Program-made: the position numbers and the translations under genes
Assembly: GCA_964612995.1 (NCBI GenBank)
Contig: CAZTGE010000092.1
Span: 1 to 16,607 of the forward strand
Length of the DNA stretch: 16,607 nucleotides
Direction: 5' to 3'
Source of the DNA: SLQH01 sp964612995
Lineage (GTDB): Bacteria; Planctomycetota; UBA11346
The notes under the pieces: model-generated
What the model was told of the DNA's origin: nothing
The model's database searches: none
What the model saw: only the letters and a program-made list of their open reading frames with translations
Shown: piece after piece, positions 1 to 7,109 of the stretch
Layout of the letters: every line of letters starts with the position of its first letter
Position numbering within the stretch: position 1 is the first letter of the stretch

Positions 1-103
1 TCGCCGAAAACCGTTCCTCTGTCGGCCGGTCGCCCAGCCAGGCCTGGCTGGGCTCCGGACGCTGCGGGTGGGCGGGTCTGGCACTTTGATGGCCTGGTCA
101 GCC
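1..103. other. Intergenic, no gene seen
   Basis: I find no convincing gene here on either strand. The only structure is the perfect palindrome at 32-53, annotated separately. A flgH or flgI gene would often follow flgA in a flagellar rod/ring cluster, but no start for one is visible on the minus strand between flgA and the window edge. Confidence 0.5.
32..53. repeat. 22-bp perfect palindrome
   Basis: The half-site GCCCAGCCAGG is followed directly by its exact reverse complement, with no loop. No T-tract follows on either strand, so an intrinsic terminator is not supported. It could be a protein-binding site or a cruciform-prone sequence; its role is unknown. Confidence 0.6.
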
Positions 104-286
104 CTAGCCCGCATCCCTCACGATACAACTGCTGCAAAGCCGTATCGCACCGCCACTGCAGGACTTCGCTCGGTCGGCGGATCCTCACGTAGCGCTGCCA
201 CGCTCCGGTTCGCCTCGATCGCGAAGCCCTGCATTGACAGCACGCTACGACTTTTCGCGACGTTGCGCATGAGGGATCCGGGCTAG
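104..286. repeat. 183-bp imperfect palindromic element (MITE- or REP-like)
   Basis: The two halves are inverted copies of each other about position 195. The outer 17 bp (104-120 against 270-286) match at 16 of 17 positions, reading CTAGCCCG-ATCCCTCA. An internal block (154-169 against 221-236) matches at 14 of 16 and is centred on exactly the same point. The stretches between are more loosely similar, and the centre lies near AGCGCT (191-196). The whole could fold into one long hairpin in DNA or RNA. Both ends carry CTAG, and the right-hand CTAG contains the TAG stop of flgA on the minus strand, so the element sits exactly at the gene's end. It encodes no plausible protein. A non-autonomous mobile element or a dispersed intergenic repeat is the best reading; a structured RNA is an alternative. 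Confidence 0.7.
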
Positions 287-1233
287 CCGTCGCCGATCAC
301 CACGCGGCCGTCCCCCTCCACCCGGCCGACGATCACGTGCCCGTTGGGCTGCCGGACCCGCACCGTTTCGTCGGCACCGGCATCGGAGAGCGCGGTACCG
401 GTCGCACGCAGCTCGAAGCCCTTGCGCCGGTAGATCAAGGTGACGCCGCGCCCACCATGGACGGCGGTCGGCGCGCGGGTACGGCCGCGTTCCACGATCT
501 GGCCCCGGGCCACGCGCCGTCGACAGACCCGACCGACGAGGTCACGCAGCGCCGCGGGCGCGCCACCCGATCTACGGTCGAGCTCTCGCCGCTGCGTCTC
601 GAGATCCTCGAGTCCGATGCGGTGTCCGGTGGGGAGGTCCCGCGTCGCCACCGGCACCTCCTGGTAGACGGCGACGGAGAAGACCACCAGGCAGCGGCCG
701 AGTTCCTCCCCGTCGCGCAGCGCGCGGACGCGATACGGCACCTGCCCCCAGAGATCGCTGGTCAGAGCTTCAGCCTGCAGCTCGGCTGGATGCTCGCTGT
801 CGGCCGCGACCTCGAGCTCGCCGGTGACCCGCACCGGCCGCAGGCGGCGATCGCGCTCGCCGATGCGCGCTTCGAGATCCGCGCGCACGCAGGCGATCAG
901 ATCCTCGCGCGAGAAGGTCCGCGACTGGCGCGTGAGCGTGGTCCGGCCGCTGAGGGCGAGTGTGACGCCGTCGAGCCGTCGGGCCAGGCTGGCACGGACC
1001 AGCCCCGGCGTGATGGTCACCGGCGCGAGATCGTACAGGGGTTGGACCGTGATGCCGGCGAAACGCTCCACCAGCGCGGCCGGGCCCTCCAATTCCGCGA
1101 TATCGCCGAGGGTCGCCACCGGCGCGGCCAGCACCACCTCCTCGCGCAGCGACACGCGCAGGTCCGCCGCGCCAGCGGTGACGCAGGTGGCGAGCAACAC
1201 CAACAGCATGCGGCCCGGCCCGATGCGTCTCAT
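283..1233 (-). CDS. flgA: Flagellar P-ring assembly chaperone FlgA
   Basis: FlgA is a periplasmic chaperone for FlgI during P-ring assembly around the flagellar rod. The 316-residue product starts with a signal peptide (about residues 1-22, ending near TAGA-AD). The C-terminal part is the SAF/FlgA module: it contains PVATRDLPTGHRI, then DLVGRVCRRRVARGQIV, and ends in the usual beta-rich tail (VRVRQPNGHVIVGRVEGDG). It is longer than the roughly 220-residue enterobacterial protein because of a longer N-terminal domain, as in many non-enteric FlgA proteins. The start is fixed by an ATGA overlap with the flgG stop (1230-1233), which implies translational coupling. The TAG stop lies inside the terminal CTAG of the palindromic element at 104-286, so the final codons may have been altered by insertion. 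A P-ring implies an outer membrane and peptidoglycan. Confidence 0.93.
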   Translation of the reverse strand: MRRIGPGRMLLVLLATCVTAGAADLRVSLREEVVLAAPVATLGDIAELEGPAALVERFAGITVQPLYDLAPVTITPGLVRASLARRLDGVTLALSGRTTLTRQSRTFSREDLIACVRADLEARIGERDRRLRPVRVTGELEVAADSEHPAELQAEALTSDLWGQVPYRVRALRDGEELGRCLVVFSVAVYQEVPVATRDLPTGHRIGLEDLETQRRELDRRSGGAPAALRDLVGRVCRRRVARGQIVERGRTRAPTAVHGGRGVTLIYRRKGFELRATGTALSDAGADETVRVRQPNGHVIVGRVEGDGRVVIGDG

Positions 1234-2012
1234 CGGGCGATCTCGTTGGCCGTCTGCAGCATCTCGTCGGCGGTGGTGATGGTGCGGGTGTTGAGTTCGT
1301 AGGCCCGCTGGGCCGCGATCAGGTTGACCAGCTCCACGACCACGTCGACGTTGCCCTTCTCCAGGGCGCCGCCACGCAACGCGCCGTAGCCGGGCTCGAG
1401 CGGCGTCCCTTCCTCGGGTGGGCCGCTGGCCTGGGTCTCCTGGAACAGGTTGCGCCCCAGGCCGACCAGCCCGGTGGGATTGCGGAAGCGGGTGAGGGTG
1501 ATCTGGCCGATGTCCGATTGGTTGCCGTCCTGCAACACCGAGACCACCCCCGTCGGACCGATGGAGAGCTGCTCGATGTTGTCGGGCACGGTGATCCGCG
1601 GTTCGAGGTAGTAGCCGTCGGGCGTGACCAGGTTGCCGTTGGCATCGATGCGAAAATCGCCGGCACGGCTGTAGGCCTCGGCCCCGTCGGGCATGCTCAC
1701 CCGGAAGAACCCGTCGCCCTCGATCGCCACGTTCGACTCGATCCCGGTGACCTCGATATTGCCGTTGCTGAAGATCCGCGGCGTATTGCTGACCTTCACG
1801 CCATTGCCGACCTGGATCCCGGCCGGGTTGACGCCCTCGTCGCCGACCCGGGTACCGGGCGCAACCACGGTGTCGTAGAACAGGTCCTGGAAATTCACGC
1901 GCTGCTTCTTGAAACCGTTGGTGTTGACGTTGGCGATGTTGTTGGCGATCACATCGACATTCGTCTGCTGCGCGCTCATGCCGCTGGCGCCGGTCCACAA
2001 AGTGCGTGGCAT
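1230..2012 (-). CDS. flgG: Flagellar distal rod protein FlgG
   Basis: FlgG forms the distal rod, the drive shaft through the P and L rings. The 260-residue product has the usual family length. It carries the N-terminal rod/hook signature (GASGMSAQQTNVDVIANNIA then NVNTNGFKK, about residues 8-36), a central beta-rich region with GDGFFRV, and the C-terminal helix ending in AAQRAYELNTRTITTADEML. The ATG is preceded by AAAGGAGCT, a good ribosome binding site. It lies 11 bp after flgF and overlaps flgA by 4 bp, so the three genes form one transcription unit. FlgG has no signal peptide, as expected for export by the flagellar type III apparatus. Confidence 0.97.
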   Translation of the reverse strand: MPRTLWTGASGMSAQQTNVDVIANNIANVNTNGFKKQRVNFQDLFYDTVVAPGTRVGDEGVNPAGIQVGNGVKVSNTPRIFSNGNIEVTGIESNVAIEGDGFFRVSMPDGAEAYSRAGDFRIDANGNLVTPDGYYLEPRITVPDNIEQLSIGPTGVVSVLQDGNQSDIGQITLTRFRNPTGLVGLGRNLFQETQASGPPEEGTPLEPGYGALRGGALEKGNVDVVVELVNLIAAQRAYELNTRTITTADEMLQTANEIAR

Positions 2013-2023
2013 GGTAGCTCCTT

Positions 2024-2791
2024 TCAGATCTTCCCGAGCAGGTCGGAGTAGTTCGCTCCCTGGAGTTGGGTGGTGAGCGAACGCTGTGCGGCGTCGTAGC
2101 GCCGCTGGGCTTCGATCATCCGCACCATCTCGGAGACCGGATCGACGTTCGAATTCTCGATGAATCCATGCTCGATGCGGTAGTCGGTCGCGTCGGCCAC
2201 GTCCTTGGGGCCCGGGTCGAAATACTGGCCGTTGATCGGGCGCATCTCGTTGGGTCCGTCGACGGTGCTGATGCGCAACTGATCGATGAAGGTGTAGGCG
2301 ATGCCTTCGTCGCCGGGGATGTAGGCGTAGATCCGGCCCTGTTCATCCACACTGACGCGATCGGCATCTGGCGGGATGCCGACCGGTCCACCCTGCCCCT
2401 CCACCGGCAGACCCTGGGCGGTGACCAATCGGTTGGCGTTGTCGGTGACGAAGCTCGAAACGCGGGTCAGCAGCAGCCGCCCCTGGTCGTCGCGCACGCG
2501 GAAGAAGCCATCTCCGTACAAGGCCAGATCCCACTTGCCATCGGTCTGGACCCGCTGCCCGTCGGAGAAGTCGTGGTAGACGTCGGCCTGGAAACTCCCC
2601 GCCCCGCCGTTCCCGGCGAGGCCGCCGTCACGCCCGCGGTACGCGGCGAGGTATTCGTCGAAGCGTCCGCGCACGGCGTGGCTGCTGCGATACCCGGTGG
2701 TCTGGGCATGAGCCAGATTCTGCGCGATGACTTCGAGCGTGCGGCGCTCGGCGACCATTCCGCTGGCCGCGGCGTAGACCCCCTTGGGCAT
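2024..2791 (-). CDS. flgF: Flagellar proximal rod protein FlgF
   Basis: FlgF is a proximal-rod subunit paralogous to FlgG. The 255-residue product begins MPKGVYAAASGMVAERR, continues with the rod signature VIAQNLAHAQTTGYR, has a central GDGFFRVRDDQG segment, and ends with the conserved helix VDPVSEMVRMIEAQRRYDAA. The start at 2791 is chosen because CCGGAGGACGCC places GGAGGA about 5 nt before the ATG; the frame is open for 16 more codons upstream, but these run into an inverted repeat and lack family similarity. It is the first gene of the flgF-flgG-flgA unit, with a 211-bp leader region upstream. Confidence 0.95.
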   Translation of the reverse strand: MPKGVYAAASGMVAERRTLEVIAQNLAHAQTTGYRSSHAVRGRFDEYLAAYRGRDGGLAGNGGAGSFQADVYHDFSDGQRVQTDGKWDLALYGDGFFRVRDDQGRLLLTRVSSFVTDNANRLVTAQGLPVEGQGGPVGIPPDADRVSVDEQGRIYAYIPGDEGIAYTFIDQLRISTVDGPNEMRPINGQYFDPGPKDVADATDYRIEHGFIENSNVDPVSEMVRMIEAQRRYDAAQRSLTTQLQGANYSDLLGKI

Positions 2792-3002
2792 GGCGTCCTC
2801 CGGACGGCCATCGCCACACCGCGTGTGCAGATACTGCACACATGGTGGGCCTGGACAGCCGCAGGAGACGTGATCGCAGCTTCCATGCCAAACCGGGAGC
2901 GAGCGCTACCAGGCAAGGGCTGACACCGCGGCCACAGCCGGACCGGTGCATGGACCGGCGCACCGCTGAGGGCGGGTGCGCGCCACCGCTGCACAAGGAC
3001 CG
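2792..3002. other. Intergenic leader of the flgFGA unit
   Basis: No gene is seen between the end of the candidate selenoprotein and flgF. The stretch carries the flgF ribosome binding site and a 19-bp inverted repeat at 2823-2841. I could not identify a convincing sigma-70, sigma-28 or sigma-54 promoter by eye. Confidence 0.5.
2823..2841. promoter_or_regulatory. 19-bp inverted repeat upstream of flgF, possible operator
   Basis: GTGTGCAG, spacer ATA, CTGCACAC: two perfect 8-bp arms around 3 bp. It lies 32-50 bp upstream of the flgF start, where a dimeric regulator or a 5' leader hairpin could act. It is AT-richer than its surroundings. No regulator gene in the window suggests itself, so the function is inference. 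Confidence 0.45.
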
Positions 3003-4262
3003 TCAGGGCACGGCGCGAGGGGCGAGTTCATCGGCGCCCAACTCGACGTTCCAGGTGCCGCTGACCGCACCCAGGCCGCGCAACTGCGCGGTGATGGTCA
3101 GGCTCGCCGGGCCGCTCGATTCCGGTGGTACCTCCACGAGGTAGCCGCAGGAGTCGCCTCAGCCGTACTCCGCCTGACCGGTGGCGAGCAGGATCTCGCC
3201 CTGGCGCAGCGCGACCGTCGGCTCTTCGATCAGATCCAGGCTGACGTAGCGCTCGCCGCTACGGCCGACCACGTGCAGCGAATCGTGATCGAGGATCAGA
3301 TCGCCGAAGTCGTCCTGCCAGCTGCCGGCGAGGGTGTAGGGCGGCGCGAGCGTCAACGTCACGCTCTCGCCAGCCGTCACCGTGAGTGCGAGTTCGCCGT
3401 CGGTCGGTGGCAGGATGCCTGCGAGCGGACCGTCGCGCCCGACCAGCAGGCCGTAGGCGAGGGTGTAACGACCGGCGGGCAGCAGGGCTTCGGGCTCATC
3501 GGCTCCGACCACCGCACTCGCCCGCTCACCGACCAGCGCCAGGGTGACAGCCGGCTCCCCCGCTCCCGGCGCCAGGCGGACGCGGCCGAGTACGGTGTCG
3601 GCCGGCGGGTCCACGGCCGCGATGCCCGGTACCCGACGCAGCGCGCGCGGGGTGCCGAAAAACGGGCGCAGCGGAGCGAACACCCGGCCGCCGGCCGGAG
3701 CGATGCCATCACCGGAACCGATCGAGCCGTCGACATCGGCATCGACGATCTCCAGCCGGGTCCGGCCCTGCGCGGGCAGCGACCAGGCGCGACGGCTGCG
3801 CCAGGCCAAAACCCCGCGGTCGTGGGCCGAACAGATGTGATTGCGCGCGTGGGTGACCACCAGCGGATAGGGCTCGCCGGTCAGCGGCAGCGCGAAGGCG
3901 CCGGGCTCGACGTCGAGATCGATGGCCAGGCCCTGGGCGACCGGGCCGAAGATGATGCCGTGATCGGCGTGGTAGAACGTCGCCACCTGCTCCCCGGCGA
4001 TCCGCACCGGGGCACCGGGGACCGGGGCGTCGTAATCGTCGCCGTCGGTCTCGATGACCACCGCGTGCCCGCCGACCACCGCGCCTTCGATCACGGTGAT
4101 CGCGAACGGCGTGGTCAGGTCGATATAATGCTTCTCGCCGACGTCGGCCGGCGTCAGCGCCGCGCGCATCCGCGCCGCGTCGAGCACGATCGGATCCGGC
4201 ACGTCGTCCGCTGAGCGCAGCAGGCCGGGCAGGATGGTCACGAGAGCCAGAAACCAACGCAT
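3003..4262 (-). CDS. Exported protein of unknown function, candidate selenoprotein (in-frame TGA at codon 368)
   Basis: I do not recognise the family. The product begins with a signal peptide (MRWFLALVTILPGLLRSADD). The rest is beta-rich, with an Asp-rich, calcium-site-like segment DADVDGSIGSGDG (residues 174-186) and carboxypeptidase-regulatory-like stretches. Read conventionally it stops after 367 residues in TGQAEYG. However, the same frame continues past TGA (3161-3159) for 51 codons with neighbour-like codon use and protein-like composition, including SLTITAQLRGLGAVSG and TWNVEL, and ends at a second TGA (3005-3003). The product would be 419 residues with Sec368 followed by GDSCGY, putting Cys372 four residues away. 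A hairpin of bacterial SECIS type follows. Alternatives are a nonsense mutation (TGC or TGG to TGA), a sequencing error, or true termination at 3159. The start is chosen for the signal peptide; its ribosome binding site is weak. It diverges from the hemerythrin gene. Confidence 0.6.
3127..3146 (-). promoter_or_regulatory. Candidate bacterial SECIS hairpin after the in-frame TGA
   Basis: On the minus strand the RNA reads GG-C-UACCUC, loop GUG, GAGGUACC. This is a 6-bp perfect upper stem extended by two G-C pairs across a single bulged C. The loop starts 21 nt after the UGA, is 3 nt long and begins with G. Known bacterial SECIS elements lie inside the coding region just after the UGA, with a small apical loop about 16-37 nt downstream and a G among its first two bases. 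The fit is good, but short GC hairpins are common in such DNA, so this is supporting evidence only. Confidence 0.4.
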
Positions 4263-4438
4263 GGAGTCCAGTGTCGACGGCACACGCTCGGCCGACAAGC
4301 CACGATCACCCCACCCTCGACCGCCGGTGCGGGAAACCACGGTGAACGATCGACGGCGATCACGATCCTGTGTACCCGGGTGCGCACCCACCGGGTTCGG
4401 CACACCCGTATCGCTCACATTCCATCTGGGAGGTCGTC
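4263..4438. promoter_or_regulatory. Divergent intergenic region with 12-bp palindrome
   Basis: This region separates two exported proteins transcribed away from each other and should carry both promoters. GGGTGCGCACCC at 4378-4389 is a perfect palindrome about 50 bp before the ATA start of the hemerythrin gene and could be an operator. I see no clear -35/-10 pair. Confidence 0.35.
4428..4433 (+). promoter_or_regulatory. Ribosome binding site that points to an ATA start
   Basis: GGGAGG lies 5 nt before ATA at 4439-4441, the best Shine-Dalgarno match upstream of the hemerythrin-like gene. The only canonical in-frame start upstream, GTG at 4370, has no such site. Confidence 0.55.
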
Positions 4439-5074
4439 ATACCCCGCATCCTGCTCCTATGCTGTGCTGCGCTCCTTGCGCTCGCGCCACTGAGCGCGGC
4501 CGCCACCGCGGACCCCGTCTCAGCGCCGCGCGACCAGCTTGAACACGAACACGCTCTGATACGCAAGGTGGCCGAGGCCGCGCTGGACGAGGCGCGCAGC
4601 CTGCGCGCCGACCCGGCGGTCGGGCTCGAGCGCGCGCGCGATCTCCACGACTTCTTCCACAACTTCGCCGACCGTTGCCATCACGCCAAGGAGGACCGGT
4701 TCTACTTCCCCACCGGCCGCTTCCACGCCGGCGCGCAGGTCCGCGATCTGGTGCTCGAGCTGCAGAACGAGCACGTCTACGGCACCGCGATCATCCAGGT
4801 CCTCGGTCACGCCCTGCAGGCCGAACAGCCGGACCGCCATCTGATCGCCGACCGTCTCGAGGCCTACGCGCGGATGGTGCGGGTCCATATCCGCAAGGAG
4901 AATCAGCAGCTGTTCCCGGTGATCGACGCCAGGCTGCCAAGCGAAGCGGCGGCGGCCTTGATGGCCGGGTTCACCCGCATCGAACGCCACGAGCTCGGCG
5001 AGGGCTTCCATCAACGCTACAAGGCGCTGGCCAGGGAACTGCTCGCCGGACCGCAGCAGCAGGGCCAGCAGTAG
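4439..5074 (+). CDS. Exported hemerythrin-like domain protein
   Basis: Hemerythrin-type four-helix bundles bind a non-haem diiron centre and serve in O2, NO or redox sensing, storage or repair. Candidate ligands are visible in order: LEHEHALIRKV, LHDFFHNFADRCHHAKEDRF (His and the Glu/Asp pair), LQNEHVYGTAI, and VHIRKENQQLFPVID. An N-terminal hydrophobic signal (IPRILLLCCAALLALAPLSA, likely cleaved near ATA-DP) predicts a periplasmic protein, whereas many bacterial hemerythrin domains are cytoplasmic. The start is unusual: the well-placed GGGAGG precedes ATA, giving 211 residues. The next canonical option is GTG at 4370 (234 residues), which adds an unlikely 23-residue extension before the signal peptide. 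The gene ends 133 bp before the MoxR gene and may be co-transcribed with the Bat operon. The fold is well supported; the substrate is not known. Confidence 0.85.
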   Translation: MPRILLLCCAALLALAPLSAAATADPVSAPRDQLEHEHALIRKVAEAALDEARSLRADPAVGLERARDLHDFFHNFADRCHHAKEDRFYFPTGRFHAGAQVRDLVLELQNEHVYGTAIIQVLGHALQAEQPDRHLIADRLEAYARMVRVHIRKENQQLFPVIDARLPSEAAAALMAGFTRIERHELGEGFHQRYKALARELLAGPQQQGQQ

Positions 5075-5207
5075 CCCCCGATCCTCCGCACACGCAGGCC
5101 AGAGGCCGTCCGCATCGATGTTGAACTGCCAGCTCGGCGCAGCAGGCTGCGTAAATCCACGCGGCCCGGACGTCTACGGGCACATGGCCGTGCGCTACGG
5201 AGGAAAC

Positions 5208-6182
5208 ATGGTCGCCAATCTGGATCAGTCATCGGTCACCACCGCCAGCGGCCCGCTGCGACAGGTCGAACAGGAGGTCGGCAAGATCCTGGTCGGGCAA
5301 CGCGCGCTGGTGCGCCGCCTGCTCATCGGCTTGCTCTGCGACGGGCACCTGCTGCTCGAAGGCGTCCCAGGCCTGGCCAAGACCACGGTGATCAAGTGCC
5401 TCGCCCAGGCGATGGCCGCGTCCTTCAGCCGTATCCAGTTCACCCCCGACCTGCTGCCGGCCGACATCGTCGGCACCCGGATCTTCGAGGGCGGCACCTT
5501 CACCACCCGCACCGGGCCGATCTTCGCCCAGGTGGTCCTGGCCGACGAGATCAACCGTGCACCGGCCAAGGTCCAATCGGCCTTGCTCGAGGCGATGCAG
5601 GAGCGCCAGGTGACCATCGGCGAGGACACCTTCGACCTGCCCGATCCCTTCCTCGTGCTGGCGACCCAGAACCCGCTCGAGCAGGAAGGCACCTACCCCC
5701 TTCCCGAGGCCCAGACCGACCGCTTCCTGCTCAAGGTCCGCATCGGCTACCCCGGCGAACAGGAGGAACGCCTGATCCTCGATCGGGCCCTGGCCGTTGA
5801 ACAGCCGACGATCGAACCGGTGCTCGACCTCGAAGCCCTGAGCCGGGCCAAGCAGACGGTCGCCGGCGTGTTCATCGACGACCGGCTCAAGGACTACTGC
5901 GTCAGCCTGGTCCGCGCCAGCCGCGACCCAGCGGCTGCCGGGGTCGACATGGAGGGGCTGATCGAGGTCGGCGCCAGCCCGCGCGCGGTCATCGGCCTCG
6001 CCCTGGCCGCCCGCGCCCAGGCCTTCCTCGAAGGCAACACCTACGTCACCCCGCAGGACATCAAGACGGTGGCCGCCGACGTGCTGCGCCACCGCATCAT
6101 CCCGAGTTACGAGGCGGAGGCCGAAGATCTGGATACCGACGCCCTGGTCGCCCGCCTGCTCGAACACGTTCCCGTCCCCTGA
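5208..6182 (+). CDS. MoxR-family AAA+ ATPase
   Basis: MoxR ATPases act as chaperone-like AAA+ proteins, usually beside vWA-domain partners whose maturation or metal loading they are thought to assist. The 324-residue product shows Walker A GVPGLAKT (residues 52-59), Walker B VVLADEINRAP (109-119), sensor 1 ATQNP (152-156), the family stretch EGTYPLPEAQTDRF (160-173), and GASPRA in the lid domain. Length and motifs are typical. No membrane segment is seen, so it is cytoplasmic. The start is ATG at 5208, with GGAGG 4 nt upstream; in-frame ATGs at 5118 and 5184 lack comparable sites and family sequence. It heads the operon with DUF58, vWA and Bat genes, the classical arrangement for this family. 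Confidence 0.95.
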   Translation: MVANLDQSSVTTASGPLRQVEQEVGKILVGQRALVRRLLIGLLCDGHLLLEGVPGLAKTTVIKCLAQAMAASFSRIQFTPDLLPADIVGTRIFEGGTFTTRTGPIFAQVVLADEINRAPAKVQSALLEAMQERQVTIGEDTFDLPDPFLVLATQNPLEQEGTYPLPEAQTDRFLLKVRIGYPGEQEERLILDRALAVEQPTIEPVLDLEALSRAKQTVAGVFIDDRLKDYCVSLVRASRDPAAAGVDMEGLIEVGASPRAVIGLALAARAQAFLEGNTYVTPQDIKTVAADVLRHRIIPSYEAEAEDLDTDALVARLLEHVPVP

Positions 6183-6197
6183 GGAGTCGCGTCGCGC

Positions 6198-7109
6198 ATG
6201 CTCGATCTCAAGGATGTCTTGCGGCAGGTCCGCCGGTTGGAGATCCGGACCGAACGGATGGTCGACTCGCTCGCCGCGGGCGCCTACCGCTCGCGCTTCC
6301 GTGGCCAGGGCATGGAGTTCGAGGAGGTCCGCGAATACAGCCCCGGCGACGACGTGCGCCACATCGACTGGAACGTCACCGCGCGCACCGGCAATGGCCG
6401 CACGGCCTTCGTCAAGACCTTCCGCGAAGAGCGCGACCTCACCTGCCTGCTGCTGGTCGATGTCTCCGGTTCGATGAACTTCGGCGCGATCCCCGGCTGC
6501 TCGCCGCGGACCAAGCTCCACGCTGCGACCGAGGCAGCGGCGATCGTCGGCACCACCGCGATGCGCAACAACGACACCCTCGGCCTGGTGACCTTCTCCA
6601 ACCGCACCCACGTGCACATCCCCTGCCGCAAGGGGCGTGGACACGTGATGCGCATCCTGCGCGAGGTACTCTCGGCCGATGCCGGACACCAGCCCACCTG
6701 CATGACCCGGGCGCTGGAGGAGCTGCACCAGACTGCGCGCAAGCGCGCGGTCTGCTTCCTCGTCTCCGACTTCCTCCAGCGCGAGATCGAATTCGGCGCC
6801 ACACTGATGCGCGTGGCCCGACGCCACGACATCATCGGCCTGCGGGTGGCCGATCCGGGCGAAGCGGCCCTGCCCGCGCGCGGGGGCCCGCTGGTCCTGC
6901 GCGATCCCGAGAGCGGCGCCGAAACGGTGCTGGCCAACACCCGCGCCGGGCGCCGGCGCTACGCCGAGGCCTATCGGGCCCAGCGCAGCACCACCGAGCG
7001 CCTGTTCGCCAACGCCCGCTGCGATCTGGTCGATGTGCGCACCGACCTGAGCACCTTCACCGCCCTGCGGCGATTCTTCGAACAGCGCCGGAGGCGCCAT
7101 CATGGCTGA
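6198..7109 (+). CDS. DUF58 / vWA-like protein
   Basis: DUF58 proteins almost always accompany a MoxR ATPase and contain a degenerate or intact vWA fold. The 303-residue product carries the DUF58 signature REYSPGDDVRHIDWNVTAR (residues 45-63) and a vWA metal site DVSGSM (Asp88, Ser90, Ser92), followed by a normal vWA core (TLGLVTFSN, CFLVSDF). There is no transmembrane segment, so it probably acts at the cytoplasmic face with MoxR. It begins 15 bp after the MoxR stop and overlaps the next gene by 8 bp (7102-7109). The GAGGAG ribosome binding site lies rather far upstream, about 11 nt. Confidence 0.94.
   Translation: MLDLKDVLRQVRRLEIRTERMVDSLAAGAYRSRFRGQGMEFEEVREYSPGDDVRHIDWNVTARTGNGRTAFVKTFREERDLTCLLLVDVSGSMNFGAIPGCSPRTKLHAATEAAAIVGTTAMRNNDTLGLVTFSNRTHVHIPCRKGRGHVMRILREVLSADAGHQPTCMTRALEELHQTARKRAVCFLVSDFLQREIEFGATLMRVARRHDIIGLRVADPGEAALPARGGPLVLRDPESGAETVLANTRAGRRRYAEAYRAQRSTTERLFANARCDLVDVRTDLSTFTALRRFFEQRRRRHHG

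Noticed and set aside
68..286. Plus-strand open frame of 72 codons
   Set aside because: It lies almost wholly inside the palindromic element, has no ribosome binding site and no protein-like pattern; the palindrome explains the sequence.
104..286. Integron attC site
   Set aside because: The symmetric ends read CTAGCCCG and lack the RYYYAAC/GTTRRRY core sites; no integrase or cassette gene is present.
2911..2928. Sigma-54-like promoter for flgF (GGTGTCAGCCCTTGC on the minus strand)
   Set aside because: The GG and GC elements are separated by 11 rather than 10 bases and the -24 box is poor, so it does not meet the strict sigma-54 spacing.
3159..3161. TGA read as tryptophan or glycine through an alternative genetic code
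   Set aside because: flgG, MoxR, DUF58, batA, batB, batD, batE and asnS all end at TGA at expected family lengths, so TGA is a normal stop in this genome.
4370..4438. GTG start at 4370 for the hemerythrin-like gene
   Set aside because: There is no ribosome binding site, and it would put 23 Pro/His-rich residues in front of a normal signal peptide; kept only as an alternative.
5118..5207. Longer MoxR product starting at ATG 5118 or 5184
   Set aside because: The extra residues have no MoxR similarity, and the best ribosome binding site precedes ATG 5208.
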